From contig NC_088356.1 in assembly GCF_036884655.1 (NCBI RefSeq), positions 10,334,001 through 10,398,000 of the forward strand: DNA of 64,000 nt, in the 5' to 3' direction. Positions 1-11,000 of this stretch are shown piece after piece. The notes below the pieces were generated by a model. It was given only the letters and a program-made list of their open reading frames with translations, had not been told where the DNA came from and did not search any database. The number at the start of each line of letters is the position of its first letter. Position 1 is the first letter of the stretch. Both the position numbers and the translations under genes were made by a program. The stretch is from Musa acuminata AAA Group. Lineage: Eukaryota; Streptophyta; Magnoliopsida; Zingiberales; Musaceae.

Positions 1-619
1 TTTAATCACTTGGTAGGCACAACTTCTTCTTTAACTATTTGAACTTTGCTTGGATGTAGTGCTTTCGCTGATCGGGCCTTGATGTTAGGTAATGGTTGTT
101 GGTGATTAATTTAGTAGATATGTCATTTTTTTTCCATTTAAATGATCTGCCCATATGGTAGTATGTCTTTTCAATGTTCTGGAACTCAATAGATAAAATT
201 GTTTGGACAGAAAGGAGGTATCATTTGGTGTAAAAATGTCTTTCTTCTGACTTCGTATTATTGATTAGCAAAACATTTGGAAAAGATTGCTGAGATCGAC
301 TTGGGCATTCATCTCCTTCTGGTTAACTCAAGTGCACATTCTCATAGTTTATTACTGCTTATTTACTGTGAATGTATTTTCAACTACTCTTGTGTCATTT
401 CACCAGATGTAATTTAAATGCAAATTTCATCATACTATTCACTTTTCTAGTGGGGTTTTCTTCTTTTAGTTTCTTCCTGGAACTTCATAATTCCACCGCA
501 ACAGTGGTTAAGATACTGTGTAGCTGATTTTAGATATCTGTGATTACTGTTGTTTCTTAATGGTGTCTTGTATATTTTGTATCCGTGATGAAACACTATG
601 GTTATCTTCTTATTTACAG

Positions 620-635
620 AGACATGCAAATTTTG
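620..635 (+). other. candidate 16-nt micro-exon of the F-box/LRR gene
   Basis: A perfect acceptor (TTATTTACAG) and a perfect donor (G|GTAAGT) flank only 16 nt. Joined to the exon at 798 it would keep frame and read RHANF-GVTDVGM. The residues before GVTD do not look like the LRR consensus expected there (L.L..C.), so a chance splice-site pair is as likely as a real micro-exon. Confidence 0.25.
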
Positions 636-797
636 GTAAGTCATATTTTATAATGAAATCTGTCACTATATGCAAGTTTGTCTTCTTTTTTTTTTCACTT
701 AATCCCGCTATCACCTTTCCCTCATCAGTAGAAAATAGGTTGTTTTGCCTTCAGACTTAAGTAGTCTAATATAGATTATCTCCTTTCTGTTCCAAAG

Positions 798-1702
798 GTG
801 TTACTGATGTCGGGATGACTACTCTGGGAAATGGCCTCCCGTCCCTTCAGTCCCTTGATGTTTCCCAGTGTAAAAAAGTTACCGACAAAGGATTGGTGGC
901 TGTCGCCTCGGGTTGTTCTTATTTAAAAAGGTTGCATGTAACTGGATCCAAATCTATAACAGATGAATTATTAAAATCTCTGTCTAAGAGCTGTCCTTGC
1001 CTAGAAGATCTAGGATTGGCAGGATGCAACAACATAACCGACATTGGTCTCTCAACTCTTGCTGATGGTTGTCGACATATTAAGTCTTTAGATGTTAGTA
1101 AATGCACTAAAATCAGTGATGTCGGAGTCTCAAGAGTTGCTGAGGTTGCACCATCATCATTGAAGGTTCTCAAGATGTTGGACTGTTTCAGAGTTGGTGA
1201 TAAATCCATATTTTCATTGGCTCACTTCTGCCATAACCTTGAGACTGTCGTAGTTGGTGGATGCCGTGATGTTTCAGATGAATCCATAAAATCTCTGTCA
1301 CTTGTTTGTTGCCACAGCTTAAGGAGTTTTAGGATGGACTGGTGTTTAAACATCACTGACTCGTCCTTGAAATGCATGCTGTCAAACTGTAGACATCTTG
1401 TGGCTCTTGACATCGGTTGCTGTGACAAGATTACAGATTCAGCTTTCCATTCGCTGGAAATGGGAGGATTTGAGTCCCAACTGAAAGTTCTAAAGATGAG
1501 TAACTGCTTGAAGATCACAATTTCTGGTGTGGGTTCCATATTGCAGTTCTGCAAGTATCTGGAGTACCTTGACCTGCGTTCGTGCCCTCATATTACAAGG
1601 CTGGGTTGCCAGCAAGCTGGTTTGCAGTTTCCTGAATGCTGTAGAACAAATTTTGATGGCAGCTTAGGTGAAAGTGAAGGTATGGTTGATTTCTTCTTCT
1701 GA
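798..1702 (+). CDS. F-box/LRR-type leucine-rich repeat protein, 3' exon (5' part outside window)
   Basis: Large terminal exon of a protein built from cysteine-containing leucine-rich repeats (AMN1/SKP2/RAD7 style). Repeats of about 26 residues with L..L.VS.C..ITD.GL spacing and C/GC positions run through almost all of the 295 residues after the first Met. The acceptor is the AG at 796-797; the exon then reads VTDVGMTTLGNG, which is in the middle of a repeat, so 5' exons must exist and most lie upstream of the window. The stop is at 1700-1702 after a short tail ending DGSLGESEGMVDFFF; an AATAAA at about 1983 could be the polyadenylation signal. Proteins of this class usually act as substrate receptors of SCF ubiquitin ligases, but no F-box is visible here, so that role is family inference. 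The internal Met at 815 is probably not a true start. Confidence 0.82.
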
Positions 1703-2487
1703 AACATAGACCACGACAATGTGACAACACTTAACGACAGGTGCTTATGGGCAAGTTCTAGTGCGTGAACGCACCTTTCGTTTAAAGTCTTCACCAAAGT
1801 TATTGTGTCTAAAGTATGTCTGTATCTTGAGCTTAGGACTTGGAGGTGTCTCAATGCAGCTTTGTGTTCATATAGCCACACATATTTGGCTGTAAAGTCT
1901 CAAATGGTTTTCATTTAGAAACCAGAACTTGTAGATTGTTTCTGTAAATGGGGAGTTCCATGTAAAAGACTCTTGGTGATTGAATAAATTATTTTCTTCT
2001 GTATACCATTTTTCTTAGATCTAAATGACTCCTTGTGACACAATTTTATTATGACAATGAAATAAAACTGTTATGCAGTTGTATCATGGTAATGAGAAGA
2101 TCTTTGATCCCAGACTGTCTCCCATTCATGTCTCGTTGCTCTCTGTAGGATTAAACTGTTCTTATTTTCTTACACTTGAAATTAAGAACCTGATAGAAAA
2201 TGACTCCCTTGTTCATGGATTTTCCAGGCAAGTCTACACAGGTCCACATTAAAAGGCTCATCCTTCTTTCTCAACAGCATTCAAGTCGACTGAAATGAGA
2301 ACGTGTTCATCCATCCACCAAAGTCTGCAGATATGTAGCCCGTTCACAGAGACTTCAACCGATGAACAAACCCTGGTATCAGTTTCGATAGGGTCAGGCA
2401 GTAGTTCTTTTAATTTGTTTGGAGAGTTTAATGGCGCTGGAGTTTCCCCGACCCTACGTAACGTTCTGCTGATAGCTATAATCATCG
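1703..2487. other. 3'UTR and intergenic spacer
   Basis: Non-coding. The first roughly 300 bases are probably the 3'UTR of the LRR gene (AATAAA near 1983). Nothing further is recognisable before the decayed LRR-receptor fragment. Confidence 0.5.
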
Positions 2488-3110
2488 GCATGGAACCATC
2501 CCCAAGAGCCTGTGGAAACTGTCCAAGCTTCGCCATCTGGTCCTCCACGACAACAAGCTTGAAGGCGGCATCCCCACGGTACTGCACAGGCTGCCCTCTC
2601 TGCAGAACTTGTCTCTGTCACTGAACAGACTCACGGGGCAGTTGCCCAGAAGCTTAGAACCCTGCCATCTTTATCCTTGGCACGCGATGGCATAACAGGC
2701 TCTGTTCCGTCAGCTTACAGAGACCTTCATCGCCTGACCGTCCTTGATCTCCACCACAACAGCTTGTCCGGCTTGGTCTCCTGACTTCGTCGGCCAATCT
2801 TGAAGCAGGACCTTTCCCTTGAGCAGTTTGGCAAAGACGAGCCTCATGGACTCGAGTCGTGACAAGGTCGCCGGGCACATCCCATCCCAGATCGGCGAGC
2901 TGGTGTCTCTGAGCAATCTTTCTCTCAGCGACAACCTTCTCACTGGGACCATACCGGAGTCTATGGCCGACCTAGAGAGGCTTCAGTCTTTGGATCTTTC
3001 GAGTTACCAGCTTTCGAGTCCATTGCCGGGCAGCTTCAGGAAGGCGTTCCTACTCTGAAGACCATCAACCTGTCCTACAACAAGCTTAGCTTGGGGAATC
3101 TTTGTCAGTC
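2488..3110 (+). pseudogene. decayed plant extracellular-LRR (receptor-like) gene fragment
   Basis: Translating the plus strand in changing frames gives plant extracellular LRRs of the L..L..L.L..N.L.G.IP type: a run with GTIPKSLWKLSKLRHLVLHD, then GGIPTVLHRLPSLQNLSL, then (after a TAA) GSVPSAYRDLHRLTVLDL, then (after a TGA and frame change) GHIPSQIGELVSLSNLSL and GTIPESMADLERLQSLDL, then another shift before TLKTINLSYNKLS. At least two stops and two frameshifts interrupt about 600 bp. No signal peptide, membrane segment or kinase is visible, so this is a fragment of an LRR receptor-like protein or kinase gene. It differs from the cysteine-type LRR gene just upstream and is not its continuation. 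Confidence 0.75.
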
Positions 3111-4061
3111 AACCTCAAAGGTTAGAATATTCACAAATCCCTTGTTTTTATTTTCAATCGTATTTTCATTTTTTTAATATTCATAACATTATCCTTTACA
3201 AATGCACATACATATCATTAACTTATCACTTAATTTCAATCATCATTCAACTCCTTCTATATAATTTCTTTTTATTTTTGTAGCATATTCTAACTCATCA
3301 GAGATGGTCGGACGTGACGCAGCATTACTGTTGCGTATGAAATAAGAGTATGATTAATAATTGAGAAATTATATTTAACAATATTGCTTTTTTCTTTTTT
3401 TTTTTCTTTTTGGCTATTGGCAACCTCCTTACTTCCTACAAACGCATAAAAAAATTATAATTTTACTATATACAATCTTATAATTATTAATCATACTTTT
3501 ATTTCTCACAATTCCTTAATTATCATATTTTGAATCCAAATATTACATTTTCTAGAGTGATACAGACTTACCCCCCAAAAACAAATATATTTTTTATATT
3601 ATTGTAGAAACGCCCATAATGTTAATTTTCGGGTTTGTAACCTGATGTCTTATAAATCTAAAAAATGCTAAATCGGTCTAGCAAAAGTAAAAATATATTT
3701 CTCACCTTCTTGTCTTTATTATCGAATCGTTCAATTTGAATATATTTTTTATCACTTTACATAGATGAAAAATGATCTAACGATTAATAGTAGAAGAAAA
3801 TTAATAATAGGAAGATGGAGAAGAAGGGAAATAAAAAATGATTGTATGAAAGGAGTTGAAAGAGCTTGTTAGAATTAAGTAATAACTTAAAAATATTTAT
3901 GTTTATTTATGAATAAAATATTTTAAAAAATATTAAAAATTATTCAAATAATATCATAAATAGCAAAAGGATTGCCAATAGAAATATTCAATTTTTCTTT
4001 GTTATTGATGGCTAACTCACAAAAATAAGAGCATTAGTGTCAAAACAAAATAATCATAATT

Positions 4062-4124
<63 letters not shown>

Positions 4125-4160
4125 CTATATTTCTGGCAAAAAGTCGGCCGTCGTCGTCTC
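3111..4160. other. AT-rich intergenic region with (AT)n microsatellite
   Basis: No coding signal. Very AT-rich with poly-T/A runs; ends in a pure AT dinucleotide tract at about 4066-4120, directly before the G-patch gene promoter. Confidence 0.6.
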
Positions 4161-4170
4161 CTATAAATAG
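4161..4170 (+). promoter_or_regulatory. TATA box of the G-patch gene
   Basis: CTATAAATAG lies about 70 bp upstream of the start codon at 4236, immediately after the (AT)n tract. This would put transcription initiation near 4195-4200 and give a 5'UTR of roughly 40 bases. Confidence 0.6.
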
Positions 4171-4235
4171 GGTCATCGAAGCTTTCCAAGATCAGCGAAC
4201 TCGGCGAAATCGGTAGAGGGAAGAGACGAAGAGAG

Positions 4236-7200
4236 ATGGGGGACGGTGAATTGGGCTCTGCCGGTCACACAGCCATCGATTCCTCGAACGTCGGGTTCAA
4301 GGTCCGCTCTCTCCTTCGCTCCCTTCGCTCTTCTTCCTTCCTTCCTTCCTTCCTGTTTCTCTTTTAGGGTTTCATCCATTCGTTCTCGAAAGCGTTTCCG
4401 TTTTTGTTCTAAGATGAGATCTCTTCTCCTACCTGCAGTTGCTGAAGAAGTGCGGATGGAAGGAGGGCACCGGCCTCGGCGCCTCCGAGCAGGTGAGAGC
4501 TCGCCTCGACGGTCCTTTATCTTCCTTTTGGTTTGCTCTTGCACTTGCTTTTCTCTTCTGCTATGGATCGGTATTGTGTAACTAACAAATCTTTATCTGT
4601 ATTTGTGTTCTTGCAATTCGTCGGTAAAATTTCTATTGATTAGGGTTCTTTTCCTTGTTCCCGAGCATGAGCATCTCTCCGTTCAATTGTGGTCGTTTCC
4701 CTTTGTCTTCTTTCAATGTTTCTCGATTCCTATTTTGTAGTTTTCTCGAGCAGAACCTCATAGTTTCGGATTTATTTCTTTGCTGCTAGAACAATTAGGG
4801 TTGGATATTTGTTCTTTTCTTTATTATTTTATCCAAGAACGCGAAAGAAGTACAAGCTACTAGGCAGATTCTGTGTAGGCTGACCAGCGTAGCAGCCACC
4901 TGCAACTGCGGGGCTTGGGATGTAAGAAACTTGACTATTCTTTATATTTTTTTACAAGAAGGTGAAAGAAGTATAAACTATTAAGCATTTCTCGAGAGAT
5001 CACGAGATACTTGAAGGGGCAGCCCAGTGTACCAGCCACCTGTAGTTGCAGGGGCACAAGTTTAACTGTTATTTATATTCTTCTCAAGAAAGTAAAAGAA
5101 GTATGAACCACATCTCTCAAGAAATCATGCCATCCACGGGGCGGGGATGGTCAAGTATGAACTGATAAGCATCAAGAGGGCAGTCCAGGGCATTAGTCTC
5201 CATAAGATTGCAGAGGCTGGAGATGACCATATTTTATTGTTCTTTTCTTCATATTTTTCCAGAAAAACTGAAAGAAGTATGAGATGCTAGGCATCTCTCA
5301 AGAAATCACAATATTCCTTGAAAGGGCATCCCAGTGTACGAGCCACCTGCGGTTGCAGGGGCTGAGGATGATCAAACTATTTGGTCTTTTTGCTGTATCC
5401 ATGGAGTCTGATTCCAGAGTTTGCACCCATGAGCTCAGGTTTCTACCTCACTACTGCACCAAGGTGCACCATGAAGCACAATAATATTTTGCATTGAAAT
5501 TGCATTGTGCTACATCATAAACACCTATAACGCTTTGACAAAGTATTGTAGTAATTAAAGCTGTAGGATCTAGATTTTTAGTGTTAATCATGTATAAGGC
5601 TTTATAGTCCAAATGTAATACAGTAAGTTGGGGAACTTTCTGGCTGCTGCATAGAGAAATCGGCATTGAAGTTTCTACTTTAAATAATTCTACTGAAGAA
5701 ATAAAAATGCAAATAGCATGGAGGATATAACAATTCTGGGCTACCAGAAATCTTAGGCAATTAGTAGGATTTTTCTGCAGTTGGCCATCCCGGGATTCAA
5801 ATTTTCGTGTTGATATGAATCTCAATCCTGGTTCTTTTGATCTAAAATATCAGTGTGGTATGTAAATAAGCTACATAGAAGCATGAAAGAGCGGTAGCAT
5901 CCTAAGAAATAGTATGATCTCGTAGAGTTTAACAGAAAGTAAATATGAATAAATGTTTATGTGTATTTGTAGTGGGTAAGAATGGAGAGAGAGGAGGATA
6001 GTGGTCCAGAGAACATCCAGTCCGTCTTTCTCTCTCTCTCTCTCTCTCTCAATTTCTTGTTTCTTCTTGATGATCAACTGAAATTGTCCATTTTAGCTTT
6101 ATAAATTAAGCTGTCCACCTTGTCCACTTAGAACTTCTTACTTCTATGCAGGATCAGTAAGGATTGAAAAGGATTTCCGAAATAATGAAACAAAGTCCTT
6201 ATCAGAGTTAATTGTTTTCTGTAATTGGAGTTTAAATTCTGTTCATTCTTCTGGTTTCCACTAAGGGAGATTTGAGTTCATTAATTCTACTCAACTACAG
6301 TATGGTAGCTGGAATATTGTTGTATCTCTTTTGCACTGTCATGTAAATCACAAGTCTATTTGGGTGCTGCCATAGGTCATTATTACAACAATTGGAAAAC
6401 TCTAGATTTTCTGTGCGAACCTTTTACAGGAAAGTGTTATTTAGGGTCATATCCCTTAAGCAAATAAGTTTTTTCTAATTGTCTTTGTTCAACATCTTCT
6501 TTCATAATCTTATTTTTATCATGTAACAAGATAAATTGATTGATCATAGTAGTCAAGTCGTATCTTGTTTTATGCATGGATAATTATGTGTCGGGTCCAA
6601 ACTTATGTTTGCAACAGAGCGATGTTTATTGTCATTCTTAAAATTTATCATGAGCCATGCTAACTGCAGGAGGGATATGGAAGGTTGGATCATCGAGCAC
6701 ATGAAATTTGATCAAGCTTTTGATCATATTGGACAACTGTGATGAAGTAGAGATAGAAGACTATTATTTAGAACTCTCTGATTCTTTTAAAGATTTTGTT
6801 AATGTATCTTTGTTAATCATTTTATCCTGTCTTGGCAAGTAATCGTGAGGCTTGTTTATATAATTTTTTCTCATGTTAGTTACAGTTTTACCTCCTATTT
6901 CGTCTAATTATTTAAAATCTTTTGATTTTGATTTTTTTATTTTTCTCACGACATGGCAAGCAGTTTTGAGGCTTTGTTATTATGTAATTCTTCTCCTCAT
7001 GTCAGTCAGTTACTGTTTATCTTTTCATTCTATAAAATCCTTTATTAGTGTCATTGATTGGATTGAACAGGGCATGTTGGAGCCTATCCCGACATTTGTT
7101 AAGAAGAACAAGCGTGGTATAGGTGCTGATAAAACCAAGAAAAAGGTTGAAGTCCCGAAAGATCTTGATGCCAAGATGCAAAATAATCATGTAAGTAACT

Positions 7201-7572
7201 GAGCACTCAGATGACCAACAACATTTTGGTTTTGTTTTCTTCATGACATTGTTTTCTTTAGTTTATTTAGACCTCTAATTTTCCAATTTTTTTCCATGCT
7301 TGAATGTGTTTTCTGGTATACATATTATTATTATTCTCTTTGGGCATGCAACTATTGAATTCCTTTGGTTGTTTAATGATAGGGGATCAGAGAAATAGGC
7401 TTGTGTACTAAATTGTGCTACCGTTTATCCAAATGTTCAGGACATGCAATCTAAGAAAAAGAACAAACAAGTCTCTAAAAGAATAAGGAAGATGCGGGAA
7501 GAAGAGGAGAGGATGAAAGAGAAGGAATTTGAACGAGCCTTCTTCAGGGAGTTCTGGCCGGACAATGTATAG
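4236..7572 (+). CDS. small G-patch domain protein (123 aa, four exons)
   Basis: Exons 4236-4301, 4439-4492, 7071-7190 and 7441-7572, all phase 0 with GT-AG introns, give 123 residues. Residues about 18-62 form a G-patch, the glycine-rich motif of RNA-processing proteins that often stimulates DEAH helicases: NVGFKLLKKCGWKEGTGLGA, then QGMLEPIPTFVKKNKRGIGA. The C-terminal half is a highly charged Lys/Arg/Glu helix (VSKRIRKMREEEERMKEKEF), probably nuclear and coiled-coil. I chose the Met at 4236 because it gives an open frame to the exon 1 donor and sits below a TATA box. The second intron is about 2.6 kb and carries a degenerate minisatellite. The exact helicase partner cannot be read from sequence. 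Confidence 0.88.
4838..5385 (+). repeat. degenerate minisatellite in intron 2 of the G-patch gene
   Basis: About four diverged copies of a 110-130 bp unit: a pyrimidine-rich lead, then AGAA..GAAAGAAGTA, then AGGCATCTCTCAAGAAATCA, then GGGCA.CCCAGTGTA, then CCAGCCACCTGCAGTTGCAGGGGC. Copies begin near 4838, 4957, 5087 and 5262. The third is the most altered. It lies wholly within the intron. Confidence 0.6.
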
Positions 7573-8099
7573 ATGCAATTGGTCAGATGATGTGATGCTC
7601 CTCTATATATAAAAAAAAAAGGTAAAAAAACCTGGTGTGTACGCAACACATTCTGGTGTGTATTTATTATCAAATAATATTGGCTTAGTTAAAATTCAAA
7701 GGTGATTAATTTTGATTTAATCATTGTTATCATCATACCATGTGAATGCAGTTCAGGAAATGGCTCCGCACAGAATGGAAAGGACCTTTGACTGACTCGG
7801 AGAGATTCCAAGTCTGACGTGGTAACCGGAAAAGGTGGTTAGACCATGCATGATACAAGTTGCCAAAATAACAAAGGATGCTTGGTGGAGCTTTTGCTAC
7901 TACGTCTGCCAGCCAAGGTTTCGTCTTGTGCTTCTTACATTTCGGATGTTTCCTCCATATAATTACTTTTGATGTTCACATTTACATTTTGGTCAAACGC
8001 ATATTTGAACTTTTCGAGTCCTCCATACACATTATTTTTATCAGACTTATATATAATTTAGAATCCAACACAAGCTCATGTAGAAATAAATATATATCA
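7573..8099. other. intergenic region between convergent genes
   Basis: 3' flanks of the G-patch gene (+) and the DUF639 gene (-). AT-rich, contains a short poly-A at 7611-7628. No further gene or repeat is recognised. Confidence 0.6.
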
Positions 8100-11000
8100 T
8101 CATGAAGCTTTCTCCTGCGAAGAAAAATTGTGTGGTTTTTCCATCTGGTGCCTGACAAGCTCAACAGGGGCCGCCGGAATACGAGCCCACCACTCCCTCA
8201 GTCTCCTCCTCAGCTTCTCACTACTCTTTTTCCTCAGCGGCATCTCCCTGGTGAAGGCCTCCACCGCCAATAACACCATCAAATGCACAAAAGGCACAAT
8301 TGCAACCAATGTCGCCGCCACGATCAGGGTGAGCGCCGTCTCGTCGGTTGCCTGAAACAACAATCAAGTGATTAATTAATTGGATCTTCCGTGGATGATT
8401 CAACAAAAGACAGGCCAACCACCTTTGGAATTGCCGCGAATAGGAGAGCTCTTAGCTTAAGAAGTCCGATGTTTCCTGCCTGAACCATAGTTTCCAACCG
8501 GGCGATGGCATCCTGCAAAACTAAGAGCTGCTCAACAGCATTCTTGGAAGGGGGAGGCGTGATGTGAAACACCTGCACAGGTTTCCGTTTTCTGCGGAAC
8601 TTGTGCCACGTCATGAGAAGAGCCAGAGATAAGGATATGCAAGATAAAACGTATCTGACCCAACCCCTGGCATCCATAATATTAATGTCAATATATTAAA
8701 AAGTAGTTTCCTATGACCACTAGAAGGTGAAAGTTACCTGTAAACAACGTAAAGGTTCACAACCAAGAACGAAGTTGATTTAAAAGGATTTTCCCATTTA
8801 ACTAAAAGCTGAAGCAACTTGGTAGACTCGAGAACTGGGAACAGCAACTCCTGCAAAAGAGACAGAGAGAGTCATCAGAGATGCCCGCAAAACACTAACT
8901 TAAATCATGCTCATTATTACAAGTTTGAAGGTGAAGAAAATAAACTATTCAATGCAAACTTTAGATGTATCATTTTGGATACCTAATTACCCAAATATAT
9001 TACCATTCACTTATATATTACCCAAATATATATATATAGGTCATAGCAATTTAGATAATTACTGATGTAGGAGCATAATAATTTTGAATGCTGAACAACA
9101 TAATAAGCTGAAATTGCATATAGTTTCCAGATGTAATTTTCATAGTTAAACATCAGTTTCATACATAATAATATGGGTCTCTAATATTTCAAACAAAATA
9201 CATTTGGACGCAAATTTTTTCATGTGGATCATGATCCAATGTACATCACAACAGATTCTCCATAGTTCTGGTGAAATCAGATGTGATCTTTATTTGTTTG
9301 GAAAGCACATCCAAATTTATTCAATCAAGCATCAAAAACCACATATCAATGATGGGACAATGAGAGATTGATTTTCAATTAATAACTTATAACTAGGTCA
9401 GTATATTAAAAATGACAAAAGCCAACTAAGTCAACTATTCATATCTTGTCTTAAGATAGATTTTGGAGAATCATAATAGATCAAACTACAGAGAAAAGAC
9501 ATGCGGAAGTTATAAAAGTACCTAATTCTAAAAGGTACCTAGAAAAGATGCACCAGTTATGTGAGGTGGATCGATTCAAATTAGTGTGTGATGAGAATTG
9601 GAAGAAAATAAGTAAAAATAAAAATAAAAACATCACTAGAATCGCATACCTTCATTACAGCTAGGTTTGTATCGATGCCGTCGACTTTCATCTGGTCCAC
9701 CGTTGCACGTGCCGCTTCAGCTATTTCAGAGTAACAGAACGATTCCTTTACAGCAGTTTCCAGAGAACTTGTCGAACCAACACAAACATCACCAACAAGG
9801 ATGTATTTTTCCTCGATACCATCTACCACTTCCATTTCAAGTGTGAAGCCCATTTTGGTGACTGTGTATAATGAAAATGGTAAAGGACAAACATGTAAAT
9901 TCGTATCAGATGATGAATTGACAATAATGCTCTGGATTCCATCAGCTGGCAGTTTTAAATAATCATATAAAGCCTCCAAGATCTTATCTCCTTTTGGGAG
10001 TTTCTCAGCTAAGTAAAAAGCAAGTATAGACCTAAAACGAGGAGGATGGATATGGAATGCTTCTTTTAAAGCTCGATATCTGAAGATGCCTAAAATGGCC
10101 TTTGAAAGAGCTTCCATCTGCTGAATTTCATCAAGATCATACTTCCTAATAAATTTGTGCACCTGCAACACTTCACCAACAACTGCCAGCCAGTAGTCTC
10201 TCCGTGAATGGCCTTTAAATTCAGGAAATGCAAAATAAATGGGTTCTGCTCTGTGATGAGGTAAAGTTATTATCAGATTTTATAGATTCCAGTTGGAAGA
10301 ACAGATGCAATAAAATTGCCAATGACAACACTTACAGAGATATTGACTTGTACATCACAGCTTTATCAAAGAGGCGAGCACCCAGAGGTCCAGTCAGATC
10401 ACCCTTTATCACTTGCTTTAGGTCTGTTGCCAGATCATATCTGACAGCTTTATCATAACCCACTCCTAATGATTCAAAGTAGAGAGCATGGGTTGTCAAC
10501 GTCAATCGTCCTGCCAAAAGGAAAGAAATCACTCAAAGGCCTATTCAAACAAAATTTATATGCATGTAAATATTACAAAAGAACATGCTTAACCTGGCCA
10601 TGCAGATGTTCCAATGTGTTGTAGAACAGGTTGAGTGGGCATTACACCATCAACTTCTAAAATAACTTCTCCATCAGAAAGGTGAAGGTTTGAAGCAATC
10701 AATGAGCCCATAATATTTTTTAAAGATTTAATTTCCCTATAACAGAATTACACTATATAAGTTAAATCTAAATTTCACCTAATGGTCGAATCCAACCACA
10801 GCAGTTCAGGGTTACAAAAAATGAAAGAAAATATGAAATATGATCTGATGCTACTTACAATTAACTTATTTATGATCAATAATAAAAGAAGCAACCCATA
10901 CGCTGGAGAATCTGAGATTAGATAACAACTTATATAAATTTTTTACAGTACTTTTTTTTCTGTAGCTACCATAATGCTCATGAAAATTTCTTCTCAAGTC

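Noticed and set aside
919..1881. Open frames on the minus strand across the F-box/LRR exon
   Set aside because: They mirror the real exon; no family resemblance and no splice context.
8128..8355. Plus-strand frame opposite the last DUF639 exon
   Set aside because: Shadow of the coding exon; codon pattern follows the minus-strand gene.
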